Of a stretch of 64,000 nt of DNA, positions 11,346-21,370 are shown in pieces. A program made the translations under genes and the position numbers. Each line of letters opens with the position of its first letter. The first letter of the stretch is position 1. The notes under the pieces are model-generated. The model made no database searches. It worked only from the letters and a program-made list of their open reading frames with translations, and was not told the DNA's origin. The stretch lies in assembly GCF_900186965.1 (NCBI RefSeq), contig NZ_LT906457.1, positions 3,126,501 to 3,190,500 on the forward strand, read 5' to 3'. Source of the stretch: Legionella spiritensis. Lineage in GTDB: Bacteria; Pseudomonadota; Gammaproteobacteria; Legionellales; Legionellaceae.

Positions 11346-11426
11346 AGCAAGCCTCTATAATAGATAATGCGGTTCAATTGAAACCAGGTAACAGGTATCA
11401 CTGAATTGACCGGAGATCCGGGTTCA

Positions 11427-11786
11427 TCATTCCCATTCAAGCGCCCCTCGTTTCCACTCATAAATAAAGCCGATGACCAGGAGGCCAAGAAAAATCATCA
11501 TGGCGGTGAAGCCAAACCAGCCAATTTTGCGCAAAACCAACGCCCATGGAAAGAAAAAAGCCGTTTCCAAATCAAAAATAATAAACAGTATAGCAACAAG
11601 ATAGAATCGCACATCAAATGGCAGGTGTGAACTTTCAAAAGCACCGAAACCGCATTCGTAAGGCGAATTTTTAGCCGCGTCGGGCTTGTGCTTGGCGAGT
11701 ATGGTGCTGGCGGTCAGCATGACTACGCCTAAGACCAAGGCTATGATAATAAAGACTAATACTGGCAAATAGTGAGATAGTATCAT
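11427..11786 (-). CDS. nuoA: NADH-quinone oxidoreductase subunit A
   Basis: NuoA is a small three-helix membrane subunit at the arm junction of complex I. The 119-residue product starts [13 protein letters not shown] and contains the conserved [12 protein letters not shown] segment, with the redox-exposed Cys loop, and [12 protein letters not shown]. The frame is open 16 codons further upstream, but those codons read through the tRNA-Leu gene, so the ATG at 11786 is taken. The gene begins only 18 bp downstream of the tRNA. Confidence 0.96.
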   Translation of the reverse strand: MILSHYLPVLVFIIIALVLGVVMLTASTILAKHKPDAAKNSPYECGFGAFESSHLPFDVRFYLVAILFIIFDLETAFFFPWALVLRKIGWFGFTAMMIFLGLLVIGFIYEWKRGALEWE

Positions 11787-11804
11787 TTGTATCGCTCTGA
11801 TAAA

Positions 11805-11889
11805 TGGTGCCGAAGGCCGGACTCGAACCGGCACGGCTTACGCCACCGCCCCCTCAAGACGGCGTGTCTACCAATTCCACCACTTCGGC
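11805..11889 (-). tRNA. tRNA-Leu (anticodon GAG)
   Basis: An 85-nt tRNA with an encoded CCA end. The acceptor arms GCCGAAG and CTTCGGC pair, followed by discriminator A and CCA. A T-arm containing GGTTCGAGTCC and a long variable arm typical of leucine tRNAs are present. The anticodon loop TTGAGGG is closed by CCGTC/GGCGG (one G-U pair), giving anticodon GAG, which reads CUU/CUC. It sits between secG and nuoA on the same strand and is probably processed from a shared transcript. Confidence 0.97.
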
Positions 11890-11898
11890 AAGTTTTAA

Positions 11899-12222
11899 TT
11901 ATTGTTTTCCACTTTTCTCGCTATTAACCGGTACAGGCACACTGCTTTCCTGAGTTTGTTGAGGGATAGCCTGTTGCTCCGCTTTTTTATACTGCATTGT
12001 AACCATATAGGACAAGGACAGACTGGTCACAAAAAATGTCAGCGCCAAACCCCCGGTTAATTTAAACAGAAACCCTCCGGTACCCTGGCTTCCGAATACG
12101 GTATTGGAGGCGCCGGAACCAAAGGCCGCACCAATATCGGCACCTTTTCCGTGCTGGATTAGTACCAGGCCAATCAGCACTATCGCCACCAACACATGTA
12201 TGATTAAAATTAATTGATACAT
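11899..12222 (-). CDS. secG: Preprotein translocase subunit SecG
   Basis: SecG is the small inner-membrane subunit of the SecYEG protein-export channel. The 107-residue product has two hydrophobic helices around a glycine-rich loop ([23 protein letters not shown] region, near residues 20-42), which is diagnostic. The C-terminus is a low-complexity polar tail rich in Gln, Pro and Val. The start overlaps the tpiA end by 13 bp. The order tpiA-secG-tRNA-nuo is common in gammaproteobacteria. Confidence 0.97.
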   Translation of the reverse strand: MYQLILIIHVLVAIVLIGLVLIQHGKGADIGAAFGSGASNTVFGSQGTGGFLFKLTGGLALTFFVTSLSLSYMVTMQYKKAEQQAIPQQTQESSVPVPVNSEKSGKQ

Positions 12223-12962
12223 TTGACAATTTCCACAAACTGTTTCGCATTCAGAGATGCGCCGCCAACTAACCCGCCGTCTACATCCGGCATTGAAAAC
12301 AGAGACTCTGCGTTCATTTCATTCACACTGCCGCCATAAAGAAGCGATACGCTATCGGCAACATCCGGATCAAACTTACGAATCAATTGTCTGATAAATG
12401 CGTGGGTTTCCTGCGCCTGCTCAGGGGTCGCCGTCTGTCCGGTGCCAATGGCCCAGACCGGTTCATAGGCAATCACGCCTCCCCTGAAACATTGCCGATC
12501 ACGTTCAGCGACCGCCAGAATCTGACGTGCCAGGATTTCCCCGGTTTGATCTTGCTGGCGTTCTTGCCAGGTTTCTCCCACACAAAGAATGGGTATCATA
12601 CCATGTTCTTTAACATGGTGGTATTTATCTGCGACAAATTTTTCATCCTCACCGAAGAGTTTTCTTCGCTCGGAGTGGCCGGTAAGGACATAGGTACAAT
12701 TGTAATTATTAAGCATGGAGCCGGAATGTTCCCCGGTATAAGCACCCGACTCGGCGGGATAAACATTTTGAGCGCCCCATTGAATTCCCCGCTCCTGTAA
12801 CAGGTTCTGTACCATAGGCAAAAAGATGGCGGGCGGCATAACCACACACTCGCATTTGGGCTCCAGATGCTCAAAAAGTTGTAGCAGTTCCATAAGCAAA
12901 CCGGTGACAAAGGATGTGCTGCCATTCATCTTCCAGTTTCCCGCTACGATTCGCTTCCTCAT
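12210..12962 (-). CDS. tpiA: Triosephosphate isomerase
   Basis: This enzyme interconverts dihydroxyacetone phosphate and glyceraldehyde 3-phosphate in glycolysis and gluconeogenesis. The 250-residue product shows AGNWKMNGS at the N-terminus with the catalytic Lys, the [17 protein letters not shown] segment with the electrophilic His, and the [11 protein letters not shown] motif with the catalytic Glu. The ATG at 12962 ([13 protein letters not shown]) is preferred because GGAG precedes it. A reading frame 9 codons longer exists. It is the first gene of the tpiA-secG-nuo run. Confidence 0.97.
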   Translation of the reverse strand: MRKRIVAGNWKMNGSTSFVTGLLMELLQLFEHLEPKCECVVMPPAIFLPMVQNLLQERGIQWGAQNVYPAESGAYTGEHSGSMLNNYNCTYVLTGHSERRKLFGEDEKFVADKYHHVKEHGMIPILCVGETWQERQQDQTGEILARQILAVAERDRQCFRGGVIAYEPVWAIGTGQTATPEQAQETHAFIRQLIRKFDPDVADSVSLLYGGSVNEMNAESLFSMPDVDGGLVGGASLNAKQFVEIVKCIN

Positions 12963-13123
12963 GACGACTCCAGTTATTAACGCGCGCAATATACCGTAAT
13001 GCTTGCATAAATCCTAGTATTTTACTTGATTTTTATTAACAAGTTGCCTGATTATAAATCATGGCTTCCCATCCATCAGAGTACATTCGCATGTTTTAAC
13101 CGGTAGGTACCAGGAGGTTTCCC

Positions 13124-15607
13124 GTGAAAGAACAGCTTCAAGGATTTATATCTCAACTGCTTACGCTAAAGCAGCCTATTGAATTTATAACCATTCACAA
13201 ACTTTTTGAAGAAAACAGGCAACTGTTTGAATCCAGGGAAAGCATACCTGAAGACATGCTCGAGCAATGGCAATTGCTTGGAGAAATTGCGGCTCATTTG
13301 GAAGATTGGCAGAAGTCCCGCGTCAATCTTCATCTTTTTCACACCTATCAGAAAAAATTAGCCGAAGATAAAGGGCAAGCCGCAAAGGAAATCCGTCTTA
13401 AGAGAGGGGTTGAAAAGACCCTTTCAGAACTGGAAAGCCAGCTCAAAAGAAAATATACGGCAATTTACCAGCATTATGCAGCCGAGCAACAGACGGAAGA
13501 TCCCTTGAGAGCCATTTATATCGCTTCAGACACCTGGGATGACAAACTGGTCCAGGATCATCATTACAAGCTGGTAGAGGAGCAAAAACAGTTATTGCAG
13601 AAAAACGCGCTTATCATGCTTTATGAGAATAATCTCGCGCTTTTAGACATCAAAAATCAGATAAAGGAACTGGGTTTGTTTGTTGTATCGTACATGCCGC
13701 GTAATCTGCAGGAAACCCGCGTGAATTTTGAGGGGGAAAAGAAGCGATATGACGATCTTCTGCAACAACTTTCCAGGTCACACCAACAGCTGGCACAGAG
13801 TATATCAACCAAGGAAATAGGGGATAAAATTTCAAATACAACCAGGAAAATCGAGGAAACCAGGTGTCATTTGCTTGAGATTGAAATGGGCATGAAGAGT
13901 ATGGATATTGAGAGCATCGATAGGAATACGTTACTTCAGCAATACATAGATGCAACGGACAAGGAAGAATATATCCGGAACCAGGGTTATATGACTACCT
14001 TATATGACGTTAAAACTGCTATAACCGGCTGGGTCACGAGTATCCCTCAAAAAGTTGGCTCATTGGTTCGATGGGAGACACCCGCTGATCCGGAAGATTT
14101 ATCTTCGAAAGAATCTGCCCTAAAAATAAACAAGCACTTTCAATTTACCCTTGCTCTGCACAGGCAACATCAATTGCAACAACAATTTGAAATCCTTACT
14201 ACTCAACTGAAACATGCTGAAACACTAAAATCAGAAGCAGTGCCCTGCGCCAAAACGGAGGAAATTCACTATCACGCCTCGCGATTATTAAACGAAGCCG
14301 CGCAATTAATCTATCCCGATAAGGAATATCTGTTTTCCGAAGATATGGACAATATTGAACTCTTGCGAAATTTTATCAATTTTCAGCAGAAATTGTCTGA
14401 TAATAAAGATCAGCTGGAGAAAGGCATTAACCTGTTGATCAATTATCAAAAAACGGCCGGATGCAATGCGGAATTACGAACCAGATACGAGATTACTTCC
14501 ATTTTAGAGGAAGATTTGTTTAACGACATTAAAATATTGCGCGATGATAAAAATGCCCGTCAGGTACGTAGGGAAAAGCTGGACTATCTGGAGCAATCTA
14601 TCCGATCCTGTGAGAAATATCTGGCTATTGCAAAAAGGCGCAACGATGCCCATATCAGAGTGGAAGATTGCAACAAACTGCTATTGACGCTCAAAAAATC
14701 CATCCGTGCCCTGCAATCGGAACTAAAACGCCTGGGCTCATTAGACGAACTTGAACAAAAAAATCTGGAGGCACAGAAAGCTGTTTGTCCTTTCATTGAG
14801 AGGCTCGCCCGTGTTGAAGCGGAAAAACTCAGTGATCTTCATGTTTCTACCAAACCGGATAGCCTGCCGGCAATCTTCGAATCCGAATCTTTCTCATCGG
14901 AACGGCATCCCTACCAGGAGACGCTTGGCAAACAGGATGAAAAAATCCGTCAGTTGCAGAAGAACATGCCGCCTGATTGGTATAGATGGTACCGGAGACT
15001 ATATGAGGTCTTGATCAATCAGGATGGTGATGAAAAACTTAAACTGCAAAGCATTCAACTGTTGCGTGACATCCACTTTGAATTACAACACCCCGATGCC
15101 TCGGCGCCCTATGCGGTATTACAGCGTTACCGGCAATTATGTCCGGATCCTGAGCGAGACTGCGATACCTTGCTTGCTTTGAAGCCGGCCTTGCCGATTA
15201 ACCCGGATGATTTATCCCCTCTCAAAAACGAAAAATTACAGGAACAATTGCAACGACTGCAAAGGCAACAGGGCAAAATGGCGGATAACCACCCTCGCGA
15301 GGCAGCCTTGCTGAAACAGGCAACGGACAACCTGCACCAAATTGCCTTACAGATTGAAGACGGGAGCCCTGAAGACTTGCCGGAGAATTTCATTAACAAC
15401 CTGAACGATCCTCGTTATGAAAGCTTGCAACGCCATCGGGGTTTCCTGAAAATTGTGGAATGGCTGGCTGAATTTTGCACGTCTATTCTGGGATTGATTC
15501 GTCGACAGCCGGAAGAAAACTACCGCCATCGCTTTTTCTTCGTTCCGACCCATACCACACAATTGCTGGAAACGACCCATCAGGAATTAATAGCGTGTAC
15601 GGCCTGA
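13124..15607 (+). CDS. Large coiled-coil protein, putative Dot/Icm effector (LepA position)
   Basis: I do not recognise a catalytic domain in this 827-residue protein. It is hydrophilic, rich in Gln, Glu, Leu and Lys, and dominated by heptad-like helices (about residues 70-290, 340-400 and 430-580), with no signal peptide or membrane helix. The C-terminal part (about 600-780) has further helices. Translation starts at GTG with a strong AGGAGG site 6 bp upstream. In L. pneumophila, as I recall, the coiled-coil effector LepA is encoded beside tpiA, so this may be its positional counterpart, although LepA is longer. Transcribed alone and divergent from tpiA. Function is inferred only from architecture and position. 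Confidence 0.6.
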   Translation: MKEQLQGFISQLLTLKQPIEFITIHKLFEENRQLFESRESIPEDMLEQWQLLGEIAAHLEDWQKSRVNLHLFHTYQKKLAEDKGQAAKEIRLKRGVEKTLSELESQLKRKYTAIYQHYAAEQQTEDPLRAIYIASDTWDDKLVQDHHYKLVEEQKQLLQKNALIMLYENNLALLDIKNQIKELGLFVVSYMPRNLQETRVNFEGEKKRYDDLLQQLSRSHQQLAQSISTKEIGDKISNTTRKIEETRCHLLEIEMGMKSMDIESIDRNTLLQQYIDATDKEEYIRNQGYMTTLYDVKTAITGWVTSIPQKVGSLVRWETPADPEDLSSKESALKINKHFQFTLALHRQHQLQQQFEILTTQLKHAETLKSEAVPCAKTEEIHYHASRLLNEAAQLIYPDKEYLFSEDMDNIELLRNFINFQQKLSDNKDQLEKGINLLINYQKTAGCNAELRTRYEITSILEEDLFNDIKILRDDKNARQVRREKLDYLEQSIRSCEKYLAIAKRRNDAHIRVEDCNKLLLTLKKSIRALQSELKRLGSLDELEQKNLEAQKAVCPFIERLARVEAEKLSDLHVSTKPDSLPAIFESESFSSERHPYQETLGKQDEKIRQLQKNMPPDWYRWYRRLYEVLINQDGDEKLKLQSIQLLRDIHFELQHPDASAPYAVLQRYRQLCPDPERDCDTLLALKPALPINPDDLSPLKNEKLQEQLQRLQRQQGKMADNHPREAALLKQATDNLHQIALQIEDGSPEDLPENFINNLNDPRYESLQRHRGFLKIVEWLAEFCTSILGLIRRQPEENYRHRFFFVPTHTTQLLETTHQELIACTA

Positions 15608-15641
15608 ATGAAATGGCAGCATGTCCGGGGCTCCAGTTCCT

Positions 15642-15724
15642 GTAGTCCGTCATGAAGGCAAAGCCGAGATGCGGGATTTCTGTTACACGCCTTCCCGCAA
15701 TCCGCTGTGCTCCTTGCAGGCTAC
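15642..15724. repeat. REP-like inverted pair (family B)
   Basis: Two degenerate, oppositely oriented copies of a roughly 35-bp motif (consensus begins TAGCCCGTCATGAAGGC and ends near ATGCGGGA) lie between the convergent coiled-coil gene and glmM. The same motif recurs near 28.1, 35.56, 36.95, 44.74, 58.40 and 59.21 kb. The rest of the 166-bp spacer is A/T-rich, and I see no gene in it. Confidence 0.6.
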
Positions 15725-15773
15725 CGTTCCTTAATAAAAAAATGGGGTAAAAGTCATTTTTTTATAAAATATA

Positions 15774-17123
15774 CTATCCACTAGCCTGGGCAATGAAAAC
15801 AATTTCATCACGCAGATGTTCGGCATGACGGCACACCTCCTGATCGTCCATACCCTCCACCATCAACCTTAACAAAGGCTCGGTACCCGAGGGACGTAAC
15901 AGAACCCGGCCGCTGTTATTTAATTGCTTGCTTACATCCTCGACCAACCCCATCACCTTGGGATTGATGGCCAACTCCTGGGCCACGTTGGTTTTAATAT
16001 TGATTAATTTCTGGGGCAACAGTTGTATGCCTTCGGTTAACTGCCGTAATGTTTTCTCCTGTTTAACCATGCAAGCCAGAACCTGCAGGGCGGCGATAAT
16101 GCCATCACCCGTGGTGGTTTTATCGAGACAGACAATATGTCCGGACGGTTCCCCTCCAATTTTCCAGTCGTTTTCCTTAAGTGCCTCCAGCACATAACGA
16201 TCACCCACTTTCGTACGCAAAAAGGGAACGCCCATGGCTTGAACGGCTTTTTCCAGCCCGAAATTACTCATTAAGGTGCCCACAACCCCGCCGTGCAGGA
16301 TTCCTCGCAGATGACGGTCTCTGGCAATGATAAAAATCAGTTGATCGCCGTCAACCAATCGGCCTTCGGCATCAATCATCAGGACGCGATCGCCATCGCC
16401 ATCCAGGGCAATACCAAGATCGGCTTTTGTTTCCAGAACTTTTTGCCGTAGCGCTTCCGGCGCGGTTGAACCGCATTGCTGATTAATATTAAATCCATCC
16501 GGTTTATCCCCAATGACAACCACTTCAGCGCCCAGCTCGCTAAACACGTTGGGAGCGATATGATACGTTGCCCCATTGGCACAATCCACCGCTATCTTCA
16601 GGCCGGTCAGACGGGTCATGGACGGGATGGTGGCTTTGCAGAATTCAATATAGCGGCCGGGCGCGTCATTGATTCGCTTTGCCTTGCCAAGATCGAAAGG
16701 TGCTGCCATCTGCAGGGGTTTTTCAATTTCAGCCTCTATCGCCAACTCCAGGGCATCAGGTAATTTGCTGCCGTTTGCCGAGAAAAACTTGATGCCGTTA
16801 TCTTCAAAGGGATTATGCGACGCACTAATGACAATACCGGCGCTGGCACGCAGTGTCTGGGTTAAATAGGCAATGCCCGGGGTAGGCATTGGCCCTAACA
16901 AGTCAACATCCACACCGGCCGCCGATAATCCGGCCTCCAGAGCGGATTCCAGCATATAGCCTGATACACGGGTATCTTTACCGATGATCACTTTTTTACG
17001 CTGGCCGTTCCCGAGCACTCTTCCCAAGGCCCAACCCAATTTCAACATAAATTCCGGATTAACATTGGACATACCGACCTGACCGCGAATCCCGTCGGTA
17101 CCGAAATATTTGCGTTGACTCAT
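15774..17123 (-). CDS. glmM: Phosphoglucosamine mutase
   Basis: GlmM converts glucosamine 6-phosphate to glucosamine 1-phosphate for UDP-GlcNAc, peptidoglycan and LPS synthesis. The 449-residue product starts [17 protein letters not shown]. It has the phosphoserine active-site motif [16 protein letters not shown] (Ser102), the metal-binding DGDGDR motif near residue 240 and the C-terminal phosphate-binding [10 protein letters not shown] loop. It begins one base after the folP stop, so folP and glmM are tightly coupled, as in the ftsH-folP-glmM order of many gammaproteobacteria. Confidence 0.98.
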   Translation of the reverse strand: MSQRKYFGTDGIRGQVGMSNVNPEFMLKLGWALGRVLGNGQRKKVIIGKDTRVSGYMLESALEAGLSAAGVDVDLLGPMPTPGIAYLTQTLRASAGIVISASHNPFEDNGIKFFSANGSKLPDALELAIEAEIEKPLQMAAPFDLGKAKRINDAPGRYIEFCKATIPSMTRLTGLKIAVDCANGATYHIAPNVFSELGAEVVVIGDKPDGFNINQQCGSTAPEALRQKVLETKADLGIALDGDGDRVLMIDAEGRLVDGDQLIFIIARDRHLRGILHGGVVGTLMSNFGLEKAVQAMGVPFLRTKVGDRYVLEALKENDWKIGGEPSGHIVCLDKTTTGDGIIAALQVLACMVKQEKTLRQLTEGIQLLPQKLINIKTNVAQELAINPKVMGLVEDVSKQLNNSGRVLLRPSGTEPLLRLMVEGMDDQEVCRHAEHLRDEIVFIAQASG

Positions 17124-17124
17124 C

Positions 17125-18021
17125 CTATCTTACCTCATCATGTTCTATGTTTACTTGCATCATGGCATCCAGCATGGACAAAGCCTGGCTGGTTTCATCC
17201 ACATCGTGTGTCCGTATGATCGCAACGCCCTGAAGTCCGGCATAAACCGCTATCGCAATACCGGCCATTAGCCGCTCATCCACCGCTTTATTCAATACGG
17301 TACCCAGAGTGCTTTTTCGTGATGCGCCTAACAGTATCGGCAGGCCATGTATTCGGAAGCCTTGTATATGTCTGGTTAACTGCAAATTATGCTGAACCGT
17401 TTTACCGAAACCAAAGCCCGGATCGAGAATCAACCGTTCACGAGGTATTCCCGCCTGCAGACATGCCGTCATCCGTTCTATAAAAAAATCGTTAATTTCC
17501 TCTACTATATCTTTACTATAGTAAGGATTTTCCTGCATGGTGGCCGGTTTACCACGCATATGCATCAGGCAAACAGGGACAGCCAGTCTCGCCGCCATCT
17601 CCAGGGAACCATCTCCGGAAAGTGCACTGATATCATTAATCAGATTAGCACCGGCTTCAATGCCGGCACACATCACGTCCGCCTTGGTGGTGTCAATGGA
17701 CAGACACACATCGCTTTCACGTCGTATACGTTCAATCACCGGCACAATCCGGTCTATTTCCTGCTCCGAGGTAACGGATAATGCACCGGGCCTCGATGAT
17801 TCACCGCCTACGTCAATAATATCCGCACCAGCCTCCACCATGCGCAGGGCTTGTTCGAGTGCCGCATCAGGGTTCGTGAAACAACCGCCATCCGAAAAGG
17901 AATCAGGCGTAATATTCAGTATCCCCATAAGCAACGGTTTCTGCACATAAGTTGTATCAGGGGCATTAGAATAATTGTGAAGCCAATTTAGAAAATACTG
18001 ATTATTCACTATGTTTCTCAA
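17125..18021 (-). CDS. folP: Dihydropteroate synthase
   Basis: FolP condenses p-aminobenzoate with dihydropterin pyrophosphate in folate synthesis and is the sulfonamide target. The 298-residue product contains [15 protein letters not shown] (near residue 32), the [10 protein letters not shown] motif, [11 protein letters not shown] and the C-terminal RTHDV motif, all part of the TIM-barrel active site. The listed start is TTG at 18021. A GTG four codons later (18009) is equally plausible, and no clear ribosome-binding site decides between them. It lies 48 bp downstream of ftsH. Confidence 0.96.
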   Translation of the reverse strand: MRNIVNNQYFLNWLHNYSNAPDTTYVQKPLLMGILNITPDSFSDGGCFTNPDAALEQALRMVEAGADIIDVGGESSRPGALSVTSEQEIDRIVPVIERIRRESDVCLSIDTTKADVMCAGIEAGANLINDISALSGDGSLEMAARLAVPVCLMHMRGKPATMQENPYYSKDIVEEINDFFIERMTACLQAGIPRERLILDPGFGFGKTVQHNLQLTRHIQGFRIHGLPILLGASRKSTLGTVLNKAVDERLMAGIAIAVYAGLQGVAIIRTHDVDETSQALSMLDAMMQVNIEHDEVR

Positions 18022-18069
18022 AGTCAGACCACCCGACCCTCAACATAGGCGGGCGGCCTTTGAGTTTAA

Positions 18070-19989
18070 TTAATGCTCGCCGGCAGGGTGATCAACGGTT
18101 TTACCGTTAATGATTTTGGATTCTTCCTTGGAATCCTTCTGATCACTTTCCGTTGTTTTTACGGATTCCCAGTCATCCGGAGGAGAAGGGTTCTTGCCGG
18201 ACATGATTTCCTCAATCTGTTTGGCGTCAATGGTTTCATATTTTATCAATCCTTCGGCCATCATATGCAGCTTGTCAAGATTGGTTTCCAGAATTTGCCT
18301 GGCACGTTGATAATTTCTATCAATGATTTTGCGAACTTCCTCGTCAATACGCTGTGCTGTCTTGTCGGAAATTTCTTTATGCTGACTGACGCTGCGTCCA
18401 AGGAAAACTTCGCCTTCCTCTTCGCCGAACGTCAAGGGACCCATATCGGACAACCCCCAGGTAGTGACCATCTTCCGGGCAATTTCAGTAGAACGCATGA
18501 TGTCATTGGAAGCGCCGGTAGTCACGCTGTCGGCACCAAAAATTAACTCTTCGGCAATTCGTCCGCCAAACAAACTGCATAGCTGGCTTTCCAGGCGACG
18601 CTTGCTATGGCTATACCTGTCCTGTTCAGGCAGAAACATGGTCACGCCCAGCGCCCTTCCACGAGGAATAATCGAGACCTTGTATACCGGGTCATGCTCG
18701 GGAACGGACAGTCCGACAATAGCGTGTCCCGCTTCATGGTAGGCGGTTAATTTTTTCTCACCTTCATCCATAACCATGGAGCGGCGCTCCGCACCCATCA
18801 TGATTTTATCTTTCGCCTTGTCAAGCTCAATCATACTGACTTTTCTTTTATTGGCCCGTGCCGCGAACAGGGCAGCCTCATTGACCAGATTAGCCAGATC
18901 CGCGCCTGAAAATCCTGGTGTACCCCGTGCGACAGGCATCACTTCAACGTCTTTCTCAACAGGTACTTTCTTGAGATGCACTTTTAAAATTTGCTCACGC
19001 CCCCGGATATCCGGCAATGGCACAACGACCTGGCGATCGAAACGGCCTGGCCGTAACAAGGCAGGGTCAAGCACGTCAGGGCGGTTGGTTGCGGAAACGA
19101 CTATTACCCCTTCATTACCTTCAAATCCGTCCATTTCCACCAGCAACTGGTTCAGCGTCTGCTCACGCTCGTCATGCCCGCCACCAAGACCTGCGCCACG
19201 ATGACGGCCAACGGCGTCAATTTCATCTATGAAAATAATGCAGGGAGCGTGTTTCTTGGCTTGCTCAAACATATCACGCACCCGGGAAGCACCGACACCC
19301 ACAAACATTTCCACGAAATCCGAGCCGGAAATGGTGAAAAAGGGCACTTTCGCCTCACCGGCAACGGCTTTAGCTAACAAGGTTTTACCGGTTCCCGGCG
19401 ACCCCACGAGCAAAACACCCTTGGGAATACGACCGCCAAGGTTCTGAAATTTGGTTGGATCACGCAAAAAATCAACCAGTTCCTTGACCTCTTCCTTGGC
19501 TTCATCAACACCGGCGACATCCGCAAACGTGACCTTGACCTGATCTTCACCGAGCAAACGGGCACGCGAGCGGCCAAAGGACATAGCGCCACGACCGCCT
19601 CCGCCCTGCATCTGGCGCATAAAGAAAAACCAGACTCCAATCAACAATAGCATAGGGAACCAGTTGATAAAAATGTGGAGCAGGAAGCTTTCCTGTTGTT
19701 TTTCCTGACCGCTGACATCCACCTTGTTTTTTAACAATTCGCCAAGCAAAGCGTCATCCTGCATCGGCATATACGTCACAAAACGCTGATTTTTCTTGGT
19801 CATACCCTTGATAACACGACCATCTTCAACGGTCACCGTATTGATAGAACCTTGCTCAACTTCTTTCAAAAACTGGCTATACGATAATTTTTGCGTGTCG
19901 GCATGGCGCGGGCCAAAATTGCTGAACACAGAGACCAGGACGATGGCTATGATAAGCCAGAGAAACAGATTTTTTACCATGTCGTTCAA
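18070..19989 (-). CDS. ftsH: ATP-dependent zinc metalloprotease FtsH
   Basis: FtsH is a hexameric inner-membrane AAA+ protease that degrades misassembled membrane proteins and regulators. The 639-residue product has an N-terminal helix (about 7-24), a periplasmic domain, a second helix (about 103-123), an AAA+ domain with Walker A GSPGTGKT (196-203) and Walker [12 protein letters not shown], and a protease domain with the zinc motif HEAGH (418-422). The C-terminal tail is polar and probably disordered. It is 51 bp downstream of rlmE, the classic rlmE-ftsH pair. Confidence 0.98.
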   Translation of the reverse strand: MNDMVKNLFLWLIIAIVLVSVFSNFGPRHADTQKLSYSQFLKEVEQGSINTVTVEDGRVIKGMTKKNQRFVTYMPMQDDALLGELLKNKVDVSGQEKQQESFLLHIFINWFPMLLLIGVWFFFMRQMQGGGGRGAMSFGRSRARLLGEDQVKVTFADVAGVDEAKEEVKELVDFLRDPTKFQNLGGRIPKGVLLVGSPGTGKTLLAKAVAGEAKVPFFTISGSDFVEMFVGVGASRVRDMFEQAKKHAPCIIFIDEIDAVGRHRGAGLGGGHDEREQTLNQLLVEMDGFEGNEGVIVVSATNRPDVLDPALLRPGRFDRQVVVPLPDIRGREQILKVHLKKVPVEKDVEVMPVARGTPGFSGADLANLVNEAALFAARANKRKVSMIELDKAKDKIMMGAERRSMVMDEGEKKLTAYHEAGHAIVGLSVPEHDPVYKVSIIPRGRALGVTMFLPEQDRYSHSKRRLESQLCSLFGGRIAEELIFGADSVTTGASNDIMRSTEIARKMVTTWGLSDMGPLTFGEEEGEVFLGRSVSQHKEISDKTAQRIDEEVRKIIDRNYQRARQILETNLDKLHMMAEGLIKYETIDAKQIEEIMSGKNPSPPDDWESVKTTESDQKDSKEESKIINGKTVDHPAGEH

Positions 19990-20040
19990 AGTATTAACCT
20001 CGATTATGCGTATTACTACGACGATAGAACGATAAAGTTA

Positions 20041-20661
20041 CTATAAATTATAGCCCTTCGCCAGCAAATAGGTTTCCCGCGAGCGAGAACGTGAAGCCAT
20101 CGGTTTACGAATGACCACCTTGTCAAAATGCGACCTGGCCAGTTTGATTACTTCATCAAACCCGGCACCATGAAAAATTTTTATCAGCATGGCTCCCCCC
20201 GGCTTTAACATTTTCCCGGCGAAATCGAAAGCGAGTTCCACCAGATACATGGCGCGCGGGATATCTATGGCGGCCGAACCACTCATATTTGGGGCCATAT
20301 CCGATAAAAGCAAGTCTACTTTACGTTCGGGAATCAAATTTATCAATTGCTGCAATACATCATCTTCACAAAAATCGCCTTGAATAAACTCAACACCCGG
20401 CAGGGCGTCCATCGGCAGCAAGTCCAGAGCCACAATCCGGCCGTGTCCTTGCAGCTTTTCGCTGGCATACTGTGTCCAGCCGCCCGGTGCGGCGCCCAAA
20501 TCAACAATCGTCATGCCAGGCTTCAGCAATTGTTCCTTGATATCGATTTCCTGCAGTTTATAGACAGCCCGGCTTCGATAACCGTCGGTCCGGGCTTTTT
20601 TGACGTAAACATCTTCAAAATGCTCTTGCAACCATTTTTTACTGCTTTTCGAGCGTGGCAT
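20041..20661 (-). CDS. rlmE: 23S rRNA (uridine-2'-O-)-methyltransferase RlmE
   Basis: RlmE (FtsJ/RrmJ) methylates the 2'-OH of U2552 in the 23S rRNA A-loop. The 206-residue product has the SAM-binding motif [14 protein letters not shown] (about 54-67) and the [11 protein letters not shown] motif with the catalytic Asp. Basic N-terminal residues before them suit RNA binding, and the C-terminal [15 protein letters not shown] region is conserved. Upstream it is divergent from yhbY, an arrangement also found in enteric bacteria. Confidence 0.97.
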   Translation of the reverse strand: MPRSKSSKKWLQEHFEDVYVKKARTDGYRSRAVYKLQEIDIKEQLLKPGMTIVDLGAAPGGWTQYASEKLQGHGRIVALDLLPMDALPGVEFIQGDFCEDDVLQQLINLIPERKVDLLLSDMAPNMSGSAAIDIPRAMYLVELAFDFAGKMLKPGGAMLIKIFHGAGFDEVIKLARSHFDKVVIRKPMASRSRSRETYLLAKGYNL

Positions 20662-20762
20662 CGTTGAAAAAAAATTGAAAACAAGTACACATGATACTTA
20701 AATTTACTACCGTTTCCCAGCAAAACGTGCAATAATTCGCCATTTATTTTGCAGGAATTGTC

Positions 20763-21029
20763 GTGGATACCGCTTTTAGACAACAACTCAAGGCGAAAGC
20801 CCATCATTTAAAACCCGTTATTCTTATTGGCGCCAAAGGATTGACTCAACCGGTTGTTGAAGAAACTCATCTCGCCTTGCAGACCCATGAACTGATCAAG
20901 GTTAAAATGAACGGAACTGAAAAAGAAGACCGGCCAGTGATAGCCCATGAATTGTGCACTCAATTACAGGCGGAGCTGGTGCAATTGATAGGGAACACCG
21001 CCATTATTTATCGGAAAAGGGACGATTAG
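20763..21029 (+). CDS. yhbY: YhbY-family ribosome-assembly RNA-binding protein
   Basis: This 88-residue protein has a single CRM domain, a small RNA-binding fold associated with assembly of the large ribosomal subunit. The GAKGLTQPVVEE segment (about 22-34) contains the family loop, and HELIKVKMNG follows. The start is GTG at 20763 with AGGA 7 bp upstream, and length and motif placement match E. coli YhbY. The gene is divergent from rlmE across a 101-bp spacer. Confidence 0.96.
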   Translation: MDTAFRQQLKAKAHHLKPVILIGAKGLTQPVVEETHLALQTHELIKVKMNGTEKEDRPVIAHELCTQLQAELVQLIGNTAIIYRKRDD

Positions 21030-21120
21030 TTTCCCCTTGTATTTGACCGACTCATCCTTCCCGCGAAGGCGGGAATCCCTATCCTGCGGCAACGCGTCAC
21101 TATGAAACGGTAGACAGCCT

Positions 21121-21286
21121 CTAGGCTCTGTGAACAAAAATTTTCCCAGCTGCAAATGCGGCTAATTGGCGCCATTATGTCTTTGAATTCGTTAAATAGA
21201 GCCAGCTATTCGCCTCATTCAAAGACATAATGGCACTCAATTATCCACATTTTCGCTTTGCGAAAAAATTTGTTCACAGAACCTAG
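21121..21286. repeat. MITE-like inverted-repeat element, family A (166 bp)
   Basis: The element begins CTAGGCTCTGTGAACAAA and ends with the complement of CTAGGTTCTGTGAACAAA, so the terminal repeats of about 18 bp differ at one position and are flanked by TA. Inside is a second inverted repeat (GCCATTATGTCTTTGAAT and its complement). No ORF is present. Just upstream, 21058-21075 forms a short GC hairpin (TTCCCGC/GCGGGAA) after yhbY. Together with the Fur site these explain most of the yhbY-siderophore spacer. Confidence 0.8.
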
Positions 21287-21312
21287 AAAAATCAATAAAT
21301 TTTACTTGCAAA

Positions 21313-21327
21313 TGAGAATGATTATCA
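21313..21327 (+). promoter_or_regulatory. Fur box upstream of siderophore operon
   Basis: TGAGAATGATTATCA matches the 7-1-7 Fur consensus TGATAATNATTATCA at 14 of 14 defined positions except one, and extends as AATGAGAATGATTATCATT. It lies 43 bp before the first possible start of the siderophore synthetase gene, where it could overlap the promoter. This predicts repression by Fur-Fe(II) when iron is plentiful. Confidence 0.85.
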
Positions 21328-21370
21328 TTTATATTTACCTGTATAGACGGTATCGATGGAGAATCATATT

